Positions 1 to 5,988 of a stretch of 6,987 nucleotides of DNA are shown in pieces. Source of the DNA: Azonexaceae bacterium (GTDB lineage: Bacteria > Pseudomonadota > Gammaproteobacteria > Burkholderiales > Rhodocyclaceae); the NCBI GenBank assembly GCA_009469685.1, contig SSTA01000246.1, positions 1 through 6,987 on the forward strand, in the 5' to 3' direction. Below the pieces are notes generated by a model. It was not told the DNA's origin and did no database searches. It was given only the letters and a program-made list of their open reading frames with translations. Numbering within the stretch: position 1 is the first letter of the stretch; each line of letters begins with the position of its first letter. The position numbers and the translations under genes are program-made.

Positions 1-469
1 TGCCGGCTGCGGGTTCCAACTGCGCGGTTCGGCGGGAGCGAGCTTGCCCTACAAGTCGCTCTACATCGCCCTGCCCGAAAATTCGGAAATAGGCCTCTGG
101 CTGGCGCGTTACATCAAGTCTTCGGGAAGCACCCAGCTGAAGGCCAATCCCAAGGATGCCGAGGCCATCTTGCAGCAATTGCTGGACAATCGGAGCAAGA
201 GCATTCTTAGCCTGAATGCTCAGGGTGCGGTCCGGGAGTACCGCCTGGAGGCCAAATTCGCCTTCCGGGTCATCGATCCGACCGGAAAGGTTCTGGTTGC
301 GCCGAGCGAAATCAACCTGACCCGGGACCTGACTTATAACGCTTCGGCGGTTCTGGCCAAGGACCAGGAAGAAACCTTGCTCTGGCGGGACATCAATATC
401 GATCTCGCCAATCAGATTCTGCGCCAGTTGGCGATCGCCAAACCCGGCGTCGGTGTCGCGGAAGACTGA
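1..469 (+). CDS. lptE: LPS-assembly lipoprotein LptE (5' truncated)
   Basis: LptE is the outer-membrane lipoprotein that plugs the LptD beta-barrel and helps deliver lipopolysaccharide to the cell surface. The reading frame is open from the window edge, with its first complete codon at base 2. The first residues are A-G-C-G-F-Q-L-R-G. The A-G-C is the end of a lipobox, so the Cys at bases 8-10 should be the lipidated first residue of the mature protein; the signal peptide and start codon lie outside the window. The mature part is about 153 residues. It shows the family pattern: GFQLRG at the N-terminus, then a strand like YKSLYIALPENS, a central LEAKFAFRV strand, a VAPSEINLTRDLTYN segment and a final helix with LANQILRQLA. 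Nothing is missing at the 3' end. The TGA stop shares its A with the holA start, so the two are probably one operon with coupled translation. The identification is firm at family level. Confidence 0.93.
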   Translation, partial: AGCGFQLRGSAGASLPYKSLYIALPENSEIGLWLARYIKSSGSTQLKANPKDAEAILQQLLDNRSKSILSLNAQGAVREYRLEAKFAFRVIDPTGKVLVAPSEINLTRDLTYNASAVLAKDQEETLLWRDINIDLANQILRQLAIAKPGVGVAED

Positions 470-1494
470 TGCTGCTCAAGGGCGATCAACTCGCGGCGCA
501 CCTCGAGCGCGACCTACGCCCGCTCTATGTCGTCCATGGCGACGAGCCGCTCCTGATTCTGGAAGCCGCCGACGCGATCCGGACCCTGGCCCGGCAACAG
601 GGCTATTCGGAGCGCGAAGTCCTCACCGCACTGCCCGGCTTCGACTGGGGCCAACTGCTCGCTTCCGGTGCCAATCTCTCGCTTTTCGGAGACCGCAAGC
701 TCATCGAGCTGCGCATTCCTTCCGGGAAACCGGGTCGCGATGGAGGTGCCGCCCTCCAGGCATGGGCGGGCCAGTCCTCGGCGGACACCCTCTTGCTCGT
801 CTCGCTCCCCGAACTCGACTGGAAGGAAGAAAAGTCCGCCTGGTTCACCGCCCTCGCCCAGGCCGGCGTGGTGGTCAAGCTGACCTCCCCGCCGCTTTCC
901 GAGCTTCCCGGCTGGATCGCCGGCCGACTGCGCCGCCAGCAGCAGCGCGCCGACCCCGAGGCCCTCAATTTCATCGCCGAACGGGTCGAAGGTAACCTGC
1001 TTGCCGCCCATCAGGAGATTCTCAAGCTCGCCCTCCTTTACCCGGCGGGTGTCTTGAGCCTAGAACAGATTCGCGACGCGGTGCTCAACGTCGCCCGCTT
1101 CAATCTGGAAAGCCTCAGAGAAGCACTGCTGGCGGGCGATGTGGCGCGCCTGTCGCGCAGCCTGGACGGTCTCTGCCACGAAGGCGAAGCGCCCCCCTTG
1201 GTGCTGTGGGCGATGACCGAGGAGATTCGCACCCTGTCGACCATCCGTGCCGGTCTGGATCAGGGTCAGGCCTTGGACCGGCTACTCAAGGACGCCCGCG
1301 TCTGGGGTCCTCGCCAGAGCCTGGTGAAGCGGGCGCTGCAACGTCTGTCGCGAGCGCAACTCGACGCGGCACTGGAACGGGCTGCGTGCGCCGACCGCCT
1401 GTCAAAGGGCATCGGGCAAGGCAATGTCTGGGAAGAATTCTTACGACTGGGGCTCGCTCTGGTCGTGCCGGAAAGCGCAGCGTGCCGGACTTGA
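469..1494 (+). CDS. holA: DNA polymerase III subunit delta (HolA)
   Basis: HolA is the clamp-loader subunit that opens the beta sliding clamp, working with delta-prime and tau/gamma. The product is 341 residues, close to the 343 of E. coli. The N-terminus carries the family pattern LRPLYVVHGDEPLLILEA (about residues 17-34), followed by a conserved FDW near residue 50 and SLFGDRKLIELRIPSGK around residues 65-81. The middle is an AAA+-like segment, with NFIAERVEGNLLAAHQEI near residues 165-182 as the expected lid sequence. The C-terminal part (from about residue 210) is the helical collar region with ARFNLESLREALLAGD. As expected for delta, no Walker A motif is seen. The ATG overlaps the lptE stop by one base. 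A GGAAG at 460-464 is a likely ribosome binding site with short spacing. The gene ends 60 bp before the convergent small Cys-rich gene. lptE-holA adjacency is common in proteobacteria. Confidence 0.97.
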   Translation: MLLKGDQLAAHLERDLRPLYVVHGDEPLLILEAADAIRTLARQQGYSEREVLTALPGFDWGQLLASGANLSLFGDRKLIELRIPSGKPGRDGGAALQAWAGQSSADTLLLVSLPELDWKEEKSAWFTALAQAGVVVKLTSPPLSELPGWIAGRLRRQQQRADPEALNFIAERVEGNLLAAHQEILKLALLYPAGVLSLEQIRDAVLNVARFNLESLREALLAGDVARLSRSLDGLCHEGEAPPLVLWAMTEEIRTLSTIRAGLDQGQALDRLLKDARVWGPRQSLVKRALQRLSRAQLDAALERAACADRLSKGIGQGNVWEEFLRLGLALVVPESAACRT

Positions 1495-1554
1495 AGCCGC
1501 CGCCCCCTGCTCCAGCGGCCTAGGCGCGGAGCGCCGGGGTCGGGGCCAAGGAAA
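1495..1554. other. convergent holA / Cys-rich gene junction
   Basis: This 60-bp gap lies between the holA stop and the stop of the minus-strand small gene. It is GC-rich. The only local hairpin I see is a 5-bp stem, GGCGC-GGA-GCGCC at 1523-1535, with no T-run on either strand. It does not qualify as an intrinsic terminator, so termination here is either Rho-dependent or leaky (inference). Confidence 0.4.
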
Positions 1555-1791
1555 TCAGGCCACCTTGCCCTGGGCCGCAGAATCCGGCTCCAGATCTTCC
1601 CAAATGCAGCCGCATTCCTTACGAATATCGTGAAGACCGTGCTTGATCTTCTCCTGGACGAGGCACTCGCCCAAACACTCCCGGTCCACCACCACGACCT
1701 TCATGTCCCCATCGACACGGCGCTCGCCGTCCCAATAGCTGCACGTGGCGCAGACCTTGACTTCCGCAGGCAGGATCAGCTTGTCCACCAT
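1555..1791 (-). CDS. small six-cysteine protein, function unknown
   Basis: This is a 78-residue protein that I cannot assign to a named family. Six cysteines occur in three pairs: C14-x2-C17, C39-x3-C43 and C60-x-C62. The first pair sits in CATCSYWDGERR, the last in ECGCIWEDLEPD. The spacing suggests a metal-binding fold such as a zinc ribbon-like knuckle or an iron-sulfur site, but this is inference. There is no signal peptide or membrane segment, so it should be cytoplasmic. Start choice: ATG at 1791-1789 is preceded by GGAGAGGG a few bases upstream on the minus strand, a good ribosome binding site. The gene is convergent with holA and divergent from proA. Evidence that it is real: a proper start and ribosome site, mixed charged/hydrophobic composition with clustered cysteines, and a fit between two genes on the other strand without overlap. 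Plus-strand frames over this stretch give no plausible protein. Confidence 0.8.
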   Translation of the reverse strand: MVDKLILPAEVKVCATCSYWDGERRVDGDMKVVVVDRECLGECLVQEKIKHGLHDIRKECGCIWEDLEPDSAAQGKVA

Positions 1792-1905
1792 TTCGCCCTC
1801 TCCGGATCACCCTGTTTTCATTGCGGGTAAGAGTTAACCACGATGGAGAAGTTCCCTCCGATTGGGTCGCTATAATTGTCGACCATCTCCTTAGCCTCGA
1901 CTTTC
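1792..1905. other. divergent intergenic region before proA
   Basis: This 114-bp gap separates the minus-strand Cys-rich gene from proA. It is noticeably more AT-rich than the surrounding genes and holds the proA -10 box at 1871-1876. It also has a GTTAAC palindrome at 1833-1838. The minus-strand gene must be transcribed from here too, but I could not pick a convincing minus-strand -35/-10 pair. Confidence 0.55.
1871..1876 (+). promoter_or_regulatory. putative sigma-70 -10 box (TATAAT) for proA
   Basis: This is a perfect TATAAT in the only AT-rich stretch upstream of proA. No good -35 hexamer lies at 16-18 bp spacing (GAAGTT falls at 1848-1853), and there is no extended TG motif, so an activator may be needed or the match may be chance. 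The predicted transcript start is about 1882-1884, leaving roughly 23 nt before the proA ATG at 1906. Such a start would exclude the upstream TTG at 1876 as the proA start codon. Confidence 0.5.
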
Positions 1906-3162
1906 ATGGATATCAAGGAATACATGCAGACCCTGGGCCGCCAGGCCCGCGCCGCCTCCCGCCGCATGGCGATGGCCAGCACCGCGGAAAAGAATGCCGC
2001 CCTGGTCGCCATCGCCGCCGCCATCCGCCGCGAGAAGGTCGCCCTGGTCGCCGCCAATCAGGAAGACCTGGCGGCTGCCCGCGCCGCCGGCCTGGAGAGC
2101 GCCCTGATCGACCGCCTGACCCTCTCCGAAAAGGGCGTCGAGGCCATGGCCGAAGGGGTCGAACAGGTAGCCAAGTTGCCTGACCCCATCGGCGAAGTGT
2201 CCGACATCAAGTACCGTCCCTCCGGCATCCAGGTCGGCAAGATGCGCGTGCCGCTGGGGGTCATCGGCATCATCTACGAAGCCCGCCCCAACGTGACGGC
2301 GGACGCCGCAGCGCTTTGCCTGAAGTCGGGCAACGCCGCCATCCTGCGCGGCGGCTCGGAAGCCATCCGCTCCAACCGCGCCATCGCCGCCCTGGTCCAG
2401 GAGGGCCTCCAGGCTGCCGGACTGCCCGGAGAATGCGTACAGGTCGTCGACACCACCGATCGCGCCGCCGTCGGCGAGTTGATCACCCTGCGGGAATTCG
2501 TCGACGTCATCGTCCCCCGCGGCGGCAAGGGCCTCATCGCCCGCCTGCTGGCCGAATCCCGGGTCCCGATGATCCAGCACCTGGACGGCAACTGCCACGT
2601 CTATCTGGACGAGGAAGCGGACCCCAACAAGGCCCTCAGGATCGTCGAGAATGCCAAGACCCAGCGCTACGGCACCTGCAACACCGCCGAATCGCTGCTG
2701 GTGGATCGGGCGGTCGCAGCCATGCTGCTGCCCCCCATCGCCGCCATGCTGACGAGCAAGGGTGTCGAAATCCGCGGCTGCGCTGAGACCCAAGCCCTGG
2801 TGAAGAATGCCCGGCCGGCCACGGAAGAGGATTACTACGCCGAGTACCTGGCCCCGATCATCTCGGTGAAGGTGGTGGCCGGCATCGACGAAGCCATCGA
2901 CCACATCAACCGGTACTCGTCCCACCACACCGACGCCATCGTCACCGACAACCATCCCAAGGCCATGCGTTTCCTGCGCGAGGTGGATTCGGCGTCGGTG
3001 ATGATCAATGCCTCGACCCGCTTCGCCGACGGCTTCGAGTACGGCCTGGGGGCCGAGATCGGCATCTCCACCGACAAGATCCACGCCCGCGGCCCCGTGG
3101 GTCTGGAGGGCCTCACCAGCCAGAAGTGGGTGGTGCTGGGCGACGGGCATGTCCGCGGCTGA
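1906..3162 (+). CDS. proA: gamma-glutamyl phosphate reductase (ProA)
   Basis: ProA performs the second step of proline synthesis from glutamate: NADPH-dependent reduction of gamma-glutamyl phosphate to glutamate-5-semialdehyde in the cytoplasm, normally partnered with ProB (not in this window). The product is 418 residues from the ATG at 1906, matching the usual 417-420. It has the aldehyde-dehydrogenase-like architecture: an N-terminal NADPH-binding domain with the [16 protein letters not shown] motif (near residue 110) and [15 protein letters not shown]. The catalytic cysteine is Cys258 in [12 protein letters not shown]. The C-terminal part has [11 protein letters not shown] and [18 protein letters not shown] start at the in-frame TTG at 1876 would add ten residues, but that codon overlaps the -10 box; MDIKEYMQ is also the usual family N-terminus. 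No strong ribosome site precedes 1906. An AAGGA at 1915-1919 precedes a second ATG at 1924, which is a less likely start. The 3' end overlaps the first in-frame ATG of ogt. Confidence 0.98.
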   Translation: MDIKEYMQTLGRQARAASRRMAMASTAEKNAALVAIAAAIRREKVALVAANQEDLAAARAAGLESALIDRLTLSEKGVEAMAEGVEQVAKLPDPIGEVSDIKYRPSGIQVGKMRVPLGVIGIIYEARPNVTADAAALCLKSGNAAILRGGSEAIRSNRAIAALVQEGLQAAGLPGECVQVVDTTDRAAVGELITLREFVDVIVPRGGKGLIARLLAESRVPMIQHLDGNCHVYLDEEADPNKALRIVENAKTQRYGTCNTAESLLVDRAVAAMLLPPIAAMLTSKGVEIRGCAETQALVKNARPATEEDYYAEYLAPIISVKVVAGIDEAIDHINRYSSHHTDAIVTDNHPKAMRFLREVDSASVMINASTRFADGFEYGLGAEIGISTDKIHARGPVGLEGLTSQKWVVLGDGHVRG

Positions 3163-3739
3163 TTCTCGCTCGCCCGGGCGCCGATCCTTTGTCGGCGGCG
3201 CTTGCCCTGCGAGCCGTACTGTCTGCGCGCCACCTTCGCTTCTCCCCGCCCAGGCTGGCGAGAATGAGGAATTTCAAGCCGTCGTCCCCGCCCCCGGCTT
3301 CTGCCTGGGGGTGCAGTGCGACGATGAGGAAATCACCGAGATCCACTTTCTCGAACCGCGCGCGGAAATGCCACCCGCCAACCCGTTGGCCGCCGAAACG
3401 GTGCGCCAACTCAAAGCCTATCTGGCTGACCCGGCCTTCCTCTTCGGCCTGCCGCTACGCCCTTCCGGCACTGCTTTCCAGCGCCGGGTGTGGGAAGAGA
3501 TCGCCGCCATTCCCTGCGGCAGCACCCGCAGCTATGGCGAAGTCGCCAAGGCGCTGAAGAATGCGCCCCGTGCCGTCGGCCAGGCCTGCGGCGCCAATCC
3601 CTTCCCCCTGGTGGTGCCCTGCCATCGGGTGATCGGCGCCCATGCGGGCCTGGGCGGCTTCGCCCGCCACGGGGGAGGTTTCCTGCTCGACATCAAGCGT
3701 TGGCTCCTGGCTCATGAAGGCAGCCTCCCCGGCGCTTGA
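3149..3739 (+). CDS. ogt: methylated-DNA--protein-cysteine S-methyltransferase (Ogt type)
   Basis: Ogt is a suicide DNA-repair protein that moves the alkyl group from O6-alkylguanine (or O4-alkylthymine) to its own cysteine. The C-terminal half is complete: [24 protein letters not shown], then [21 protein letters not shown] with the acceptor Cys at codon 3620-3622 (residue 158 from this start), then GLGGFA and the closing helix IKRWLLAHE. No Ada-type N-terminal metal or AraC domain is present. The start is uncertain. The coordinates use the only in-frame ATG, 3149, which overlaps the proA stop by 14 bp and adds about 40 residues of low-complexity, non-conserved sequence before [11 protein letters not shown], where homologues normally begin. 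No in-frame ATG, GTG or TTG lies between 3149 and 3311. An ATG exists at 3264 but is out of frame. The gene may therefore carry an N-terminal extension, an unusual start, or a one-base change. The 3' end overlaps xerD by 26 bp. Confidence 0.92.
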   Translation: MSAADSRSPGRRSFVGGACPASRTVCAPPSLLPAQAGENEEFQAVVPAPGFCLGVQCDDEEITEIHFLEPRAEMPPANPLAAETVRQLKAYLADPAFLFGLPLRPSGTAFQRRVWEEIAAIPCGSTRSYGEVAKALKNAPRAVGQACGANPFPLVVPCHRVIGAHAGLGGFARHGGGFLLDIKRWLLAHEGSLPGA

Positions 3740-4634
3740 GCCGGAAGACCTGGCCGACATCGACGGCTTCTGCGACGCCCTATGGCTGGAAGACGGCCTG
3801 GCCAAGGCCACGCTGACCAGTTACCGCACCGACCTTGCCCTCTTCGCCGCCTGGTTGCGAGCCCAGGGGCACGGCCGCCTGCTCGATGCCGGCGAGACTG
3901 CCCTGATCGGCTACATCGCTCGCCTGGCGAGGGAAAAACGCGCCACCTCCCAATCCCGCCACCTGTCCACGCTGCGCCGCTTCTATCGCTGGCAGTTGGC
4001 CCGGGGCCGCATCCACACCGACCCAACCCTCAAGCTCGCCAACCCGGCACGCCCCTCGCGCCTGCCCAAGGTCATGTCCGAGGGTCAGGTCGAAGCCCTC
4101 CTCGCTGCACCGGACGTGGAGACCCCCCTCGGCCTGCGCGACCGGGCCATGCTGGAAACCCTCTACGCCAGCGGCCTGCGGGTCTCGGAACTGGTGAATC
4201 TGCACCTCCATGAAGTGGGATTCAACGAGGGCGTCGCCCGGGTCATGGGCAAAGGCAGCAAGGAACGCCTGGTTCCCCTGGGCGAGGTCGCCCTCGACTG
4301 GCTACGCCGCTATCTGGCCCAATCGCGGCCCGACATCCTTTCCGGCAAACAGAGCGACGCCCTTTTCGTCACCGGCCGGGGCGGCCCCATGACCCGCCAG
4401 ATGTTCTGGAATCTGGTCAAGCGCTACGCCATCCAGGGCGGGATCGCTCCGGAAAAACTGTCTCCCCATGTCCTGCGCCACGCCTTCGCCACCCACCTGC
4501 TCAACCACGGCGCCGACCTGCGGGTGGTGCAACTGCTCCTCGGCCACGCCGATATCTCGACCACCCAGATCTATACCCACGTCGCCCGGGAAAGGCTCAA
4601 GGCCCTGCATGCGGTCCATCACCCGCGGGGCTAG
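3714..4634 (+). CDS. xerD: site-specific tyrosine recombinase XerD
   Basis: XerD, together with XerC and FtsK, resolves chromosome dimers at the dif site near the terminus. The product is 306 residues (E. coli XerD: 298). The N-terminal SAM-like core-binding domain spans about residues 10-100 (DALWLEDGLAKATLTSYRTDL). The catalytic domain has all six active-site residues in order: Arg156 in ASGLRVSEL, Lys180 in GKGSKERLVP, His252 and Arg255 in SPHVLRHAFATHLL, His278 in LLGHADISTTQ, and the nucleophile Tyr287 in IYTHV. The NHGADLRVVQ-LLGH segment and the C-terminal HHPRG favour XerD over XerC. An in-frame ATG at 3642 lies deep inside ogt; 3714 gives the usual family N-terminus (an acidic helix, then DALWLE) and was chosen. 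It overlaps the last 26 bp of ogt, so translation is probably coupled. No clear ribosome site is seen, which also fits coupling. The gene ends 24 bp before the convergent GSCFA gene. Confidence 0.97.
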   Translation: MKAASPALEPEDLADIDGFCDALWLEDGLAKATLTSYRTDLALFAAWLRAQGHGRLLDAGETALIGYIARLAREKRATSQSRHLSTLRRFYRWQLARGRIHTDPTLKLANPARPSRLPKVMSEGQVEALLAAPDVETPLGLRDRAMLETLYASGLRVSELVNLHLHEVGFNEGVARVMGKGSKERLVPLGEVALDWLRRYLAQSRPDILSGKQSDALFVTGRGGPMTRQMFWNLVKRYAIQGGIAPEKLSPHVLRHAFATHLLNHGADLRVVQLLLGHADISTTQIYTHVARERLKALHAVHHPRG

Positions 4635-4657
4635 AGACCCGACAACCGGAACCCGCG
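4624..4657. other. inverted repeat spanning xerD / GSCFA stop region
   Basis: CGCGGG at 4624-4629 can pair with CCCGCG at 4652-4657, with a 22-nt loop that itself contains a weak CCG/CGG pair. It covers the xerD stop and ends just short of the convergent gene's stop codon at 4659-4661. There is no T-run, so it is not a classical intrinsic terminator. It might protect 3' ends or act bidirectionally; this is low-confidence inference. Confidence 0.25.
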
Positions 4658-4658
4658 A

Positions 4659-5885
4659 CTACTGCACGACCGCCTGACGCAAACGGGAAAAATCCGCACC
4701 GCCCGTCTTTTCCTCCAGGACCTTTTGATAGGCAGCGGCGCCGACGAAATGTTTGAGGAACATGAGGCAGATGATCAGCACCAGATTGCGGCTGACGTGG
4801 CGAGGCGAACCGTCGTCGGCGGCGAACGCCTTGATTCCGGCAAGGGGTGCCCATTCCTTGACGATTTCGTAGGACGGGAAGTAGCTGATCGCCGGGTCGC
4901 CCGCACAGACCTGCTGCACGCCTTGCAACAGCGCGGCTTTCGAGTAGGCGCTGCGCACCAGGATGCCCTGGGTGTTGGCGAAGGACGCCTCCAGGGGGAC
5001 CGGGGAGACGGTGCATACCATGGTCGCCCTCGGATTGAGCGAGCGAAGGGCGTTGAATCCTTCGCGGATGCTCGCGGCGATGGTTTCCGGCGGGTAGATC
5101 TCGACGGCCTCCACCGCCCGCATGCGGGCCGGGTTGTCCTTGAGAATCGAGGCATCGACCACTTCGCCGCTCCTTAGCCGAACCCGTTCGCCGACGCCGG
5201 CGGTAAACACCACGCAGAGGGAGGCACTGTCGCGGATCAGATCCCGTGCCGTCGAATCCGGGTGGTCGAGGATGTTGGCCACCAAGCGCGGAAAGGTCTG
5301 GGGCGAAGCCTCTTCGGGCGACGCGAAATTCCTCACCGTGAAGCCGAAGGAAGCCAGGAAGCGCGCAATGTTCTCGGCGAAACACGAGCCCATGGTCACG
5401 AGCAGGGTGTCCTTGCCCAACTGGAAGGAGGGGGAATACCGCGGCCCGAAGACGAAATGTTCGAGGCTGGCCTCGAGGTCGGCAAAGAGTGCGTGGATGC
5501 GGGGGTAGTAGCTCAGTCCCAGGGCCCCGGCCGAGGCCAGGCGCTTGGCCTGCCGCTGGTAGAGCCCGACCAGTTCCGGCCCGATGCGGGGCGCCAGAGC
5601 CGCCAGTTCCGCGGGGCCGAGTTCATCCTGCGGCACCATCCCCGTCGCCAGCAGCAAGAGCGATCTTGCAAAACGCGCGTAGCGCTCGGCCTCGCCGTCC
5701 TTGCCATCGATCGCCCGGGCAAGGACCTGATCGAGGAGGAGCCAGTACCCGTTGTAGTTGCCGGTCAGCGCATCGCTGCCGGACTGGATTTCGCGAACCG
5801 CGAAGTCGATCGCCTCGCCGAGGCTGGAAGCCTGAACGTCGAGGCGGGAACTCAGAAAGTCGACGAATTGGGGATCTATCGTCAC
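4659..5885 (-). CDS. GSCFA-domain protein with helical N-terminal extension
   Basis: This is a 408-residue protein with a GSCFA domain (Pfam family of uncharacterised bacterial proteins, thought to be SGNH-hydrolase-like). The signature TMGSCFAENIARFL lies at about residues 164-177; Ser167 is the candidate nucleophile. Further family blocks are CTVSPVPLEASF (291-302), YSKAALLQ (314-321), YFPSYEIVKEW (335-345) and DDGSPRHVS (357-365), where Asp357/Asp358 and His363 would be the other candidate catalytic residues. About 140 residues before the domain are mostly helical and I do not recognise them. No signal peptide or clear membrane span is seen. Start choice: GTG at 5885-5883 has AGGAG (5897-5893) seven bases upstream. 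An in-frame ATG at 5948-5946 lacks such a site and would translate a Gly/Arg-rich stretch through two inverted repeats, so it was rejected. Substrate unknown; an esterase or acyltransferase role is inference from the fold. It is convergent with xerD and downstream of the small gene at 5989-6315. Confidence 0.9.
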   Translation of the reverse strand: MTIDPQFVDFLSSRLDVQASSLGEAIDFAVREIQSGSDALTGNYNGYWLLLDQVLARAIDGKDGEAERYARFARSLLLLATGMVPQDELGPAELAALAPRIGPELVGLYQRQAKRLASAGALGLSYYPRIHALFADLEASLEHFVFGPRYSPSFQLGKDTLLVTMGSCFAENIARFLASFGFTVRNFASPEEASPQTFPRLVANILDHPDSTARDLIRDSASLCVVFTAGVGERVRLRSGEVVDASILKDNPARMRAVEAVEIYPPETIAASIREGFNALRSLNPRATMVCTVSPVPLEASFANTQGILVRSAYSKAALLQGVQQVCAGDPAISYFPSYEIVKEWAPLAGIKAFAADDGSPRHVSRNLVLIICLMFLKHFVGAAAYQKVLEEKTGGADFSRLRQAVVQ

Positions 5886-5890
5886 AGCGG

Positions 5891-5898
5891 TTCTCCTG
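5891..5898 (-). promoter_or_regulatory. ribosome binding site deciding the GTG start of the GSCFA gene
   Basis: On the minus strand this reads CAGGAGAA. Its AGGAG core ends seven bases before the GTG at 5885-5883. It is one of the better Shine-Dalgarno sequences in the window and is the main reason to choose the GTG over the upstream in-frame ATG. Confidence 0.75.
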
Positions 5899-5911
5899 CG
5901 GCCGCGGCCGC
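5898..5911. repeat. 14-bp perfect GC palindrome
   Basis: GCGGCCGCGGCCGC is its own reverse complement (two overlapping 8-bp NotI-type sites). In RNA it could fold as a 5-bp stem with a CGCG loop directly 5' of the GSCFA gene's ribosome site. Confidence 0.85.
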
Positions 5912-5920
5912 GAAGCTTTG

Positions 5921-5942
5921 GACCTCCGGCGCCCGGAGGGTC
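5921..5942. repeat. inverted repeat / hairpin in GSCFA gene leader
   Basis: CCTCCGG at 5923-5929 and CCGGAGG at 5933-5939 pair perfectly around a 3-nt loop. The stem extends through GAC (5921-5923) and GTC (5940-5942) if one base bulges, giving about 9-10 pairs in total. It sits roughly 35 nt upstream of the GTG start on the minus strand. No T-run follows it in either direction. An operator for a dimeric regulator or an mRNA structure are both possible. Confidence 0.6.
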
Positions 5943-5988
5943 GAACATCCGCCAGGGCTTTGCCGCCCGGCCGGATGCCCGGGGGCGT

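Larger units (their letters stand above)
5886..5988 (-). other. GC-structured leader before the GSCFA gene
   Basis: This is the 103-bp gap between two same-strand genes. It holds three GC-rich inverted repeats: one just after the upstream stop (CGCCCGG at 5964-5970 with the imperfect partner CCGGGGGCG at 5979-5987), a strong hairpin at 5921-5942, and a 14-bp palindrome at 5898-5911 abutting the ribosome site. No T-run follows any of them. No convincing -10/-35 pair is visible for the GSCFA gene, so it may be read from the upstream gene's promoter. Confidence 0.5.

Noticed and set aside
453..995. 180-residue plus-strand frame overlapping holA
   Set aside because: Extreme Arg/Pro composition typical of an out-of-frame GC-rich translation; holA is secure in another frame.
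1523..1535. GGCGC-GGA-GCGCC hairpin after holA as a terminator
   Set aside because: A five-pair stem with no T-run on either strand; such stems are common by chance at this GC content.
1891..3150. 419-residue open frame on the minus strand covering nearly all of proA
   Set aside because: A shadow of GC-rich codon use in proA: the translation is His/Gly/Asp-rich, has no family resemblance, and ProA in the sense frame is certain.
3179..3197. Hairpin CGCCGA/TCGGCG just after proA as a terminator
   Set aside because: Only a 6-bp stem, with a 7-nt loop and no T-run; it also lies within the possible ogt N-terminal coding region.
3714..4634. XerD as a phage or integron integrase marking a mobile element
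   Set aside because: The sequence has the standard XerD length, motifs and C-terminus, sits among housekeeping genes, and no attachment sites, tRNA gene or direct repeats were seen nearby.
5886..5948. Extended GSCFA protein starting at ATG 5948
   Set aside because: The extra 21 residues are Gly/Arg/Pro-rich and encoded by inverted repeats, and GTG 5885 has an AGGAG at ideal spacing while the ATG has none.
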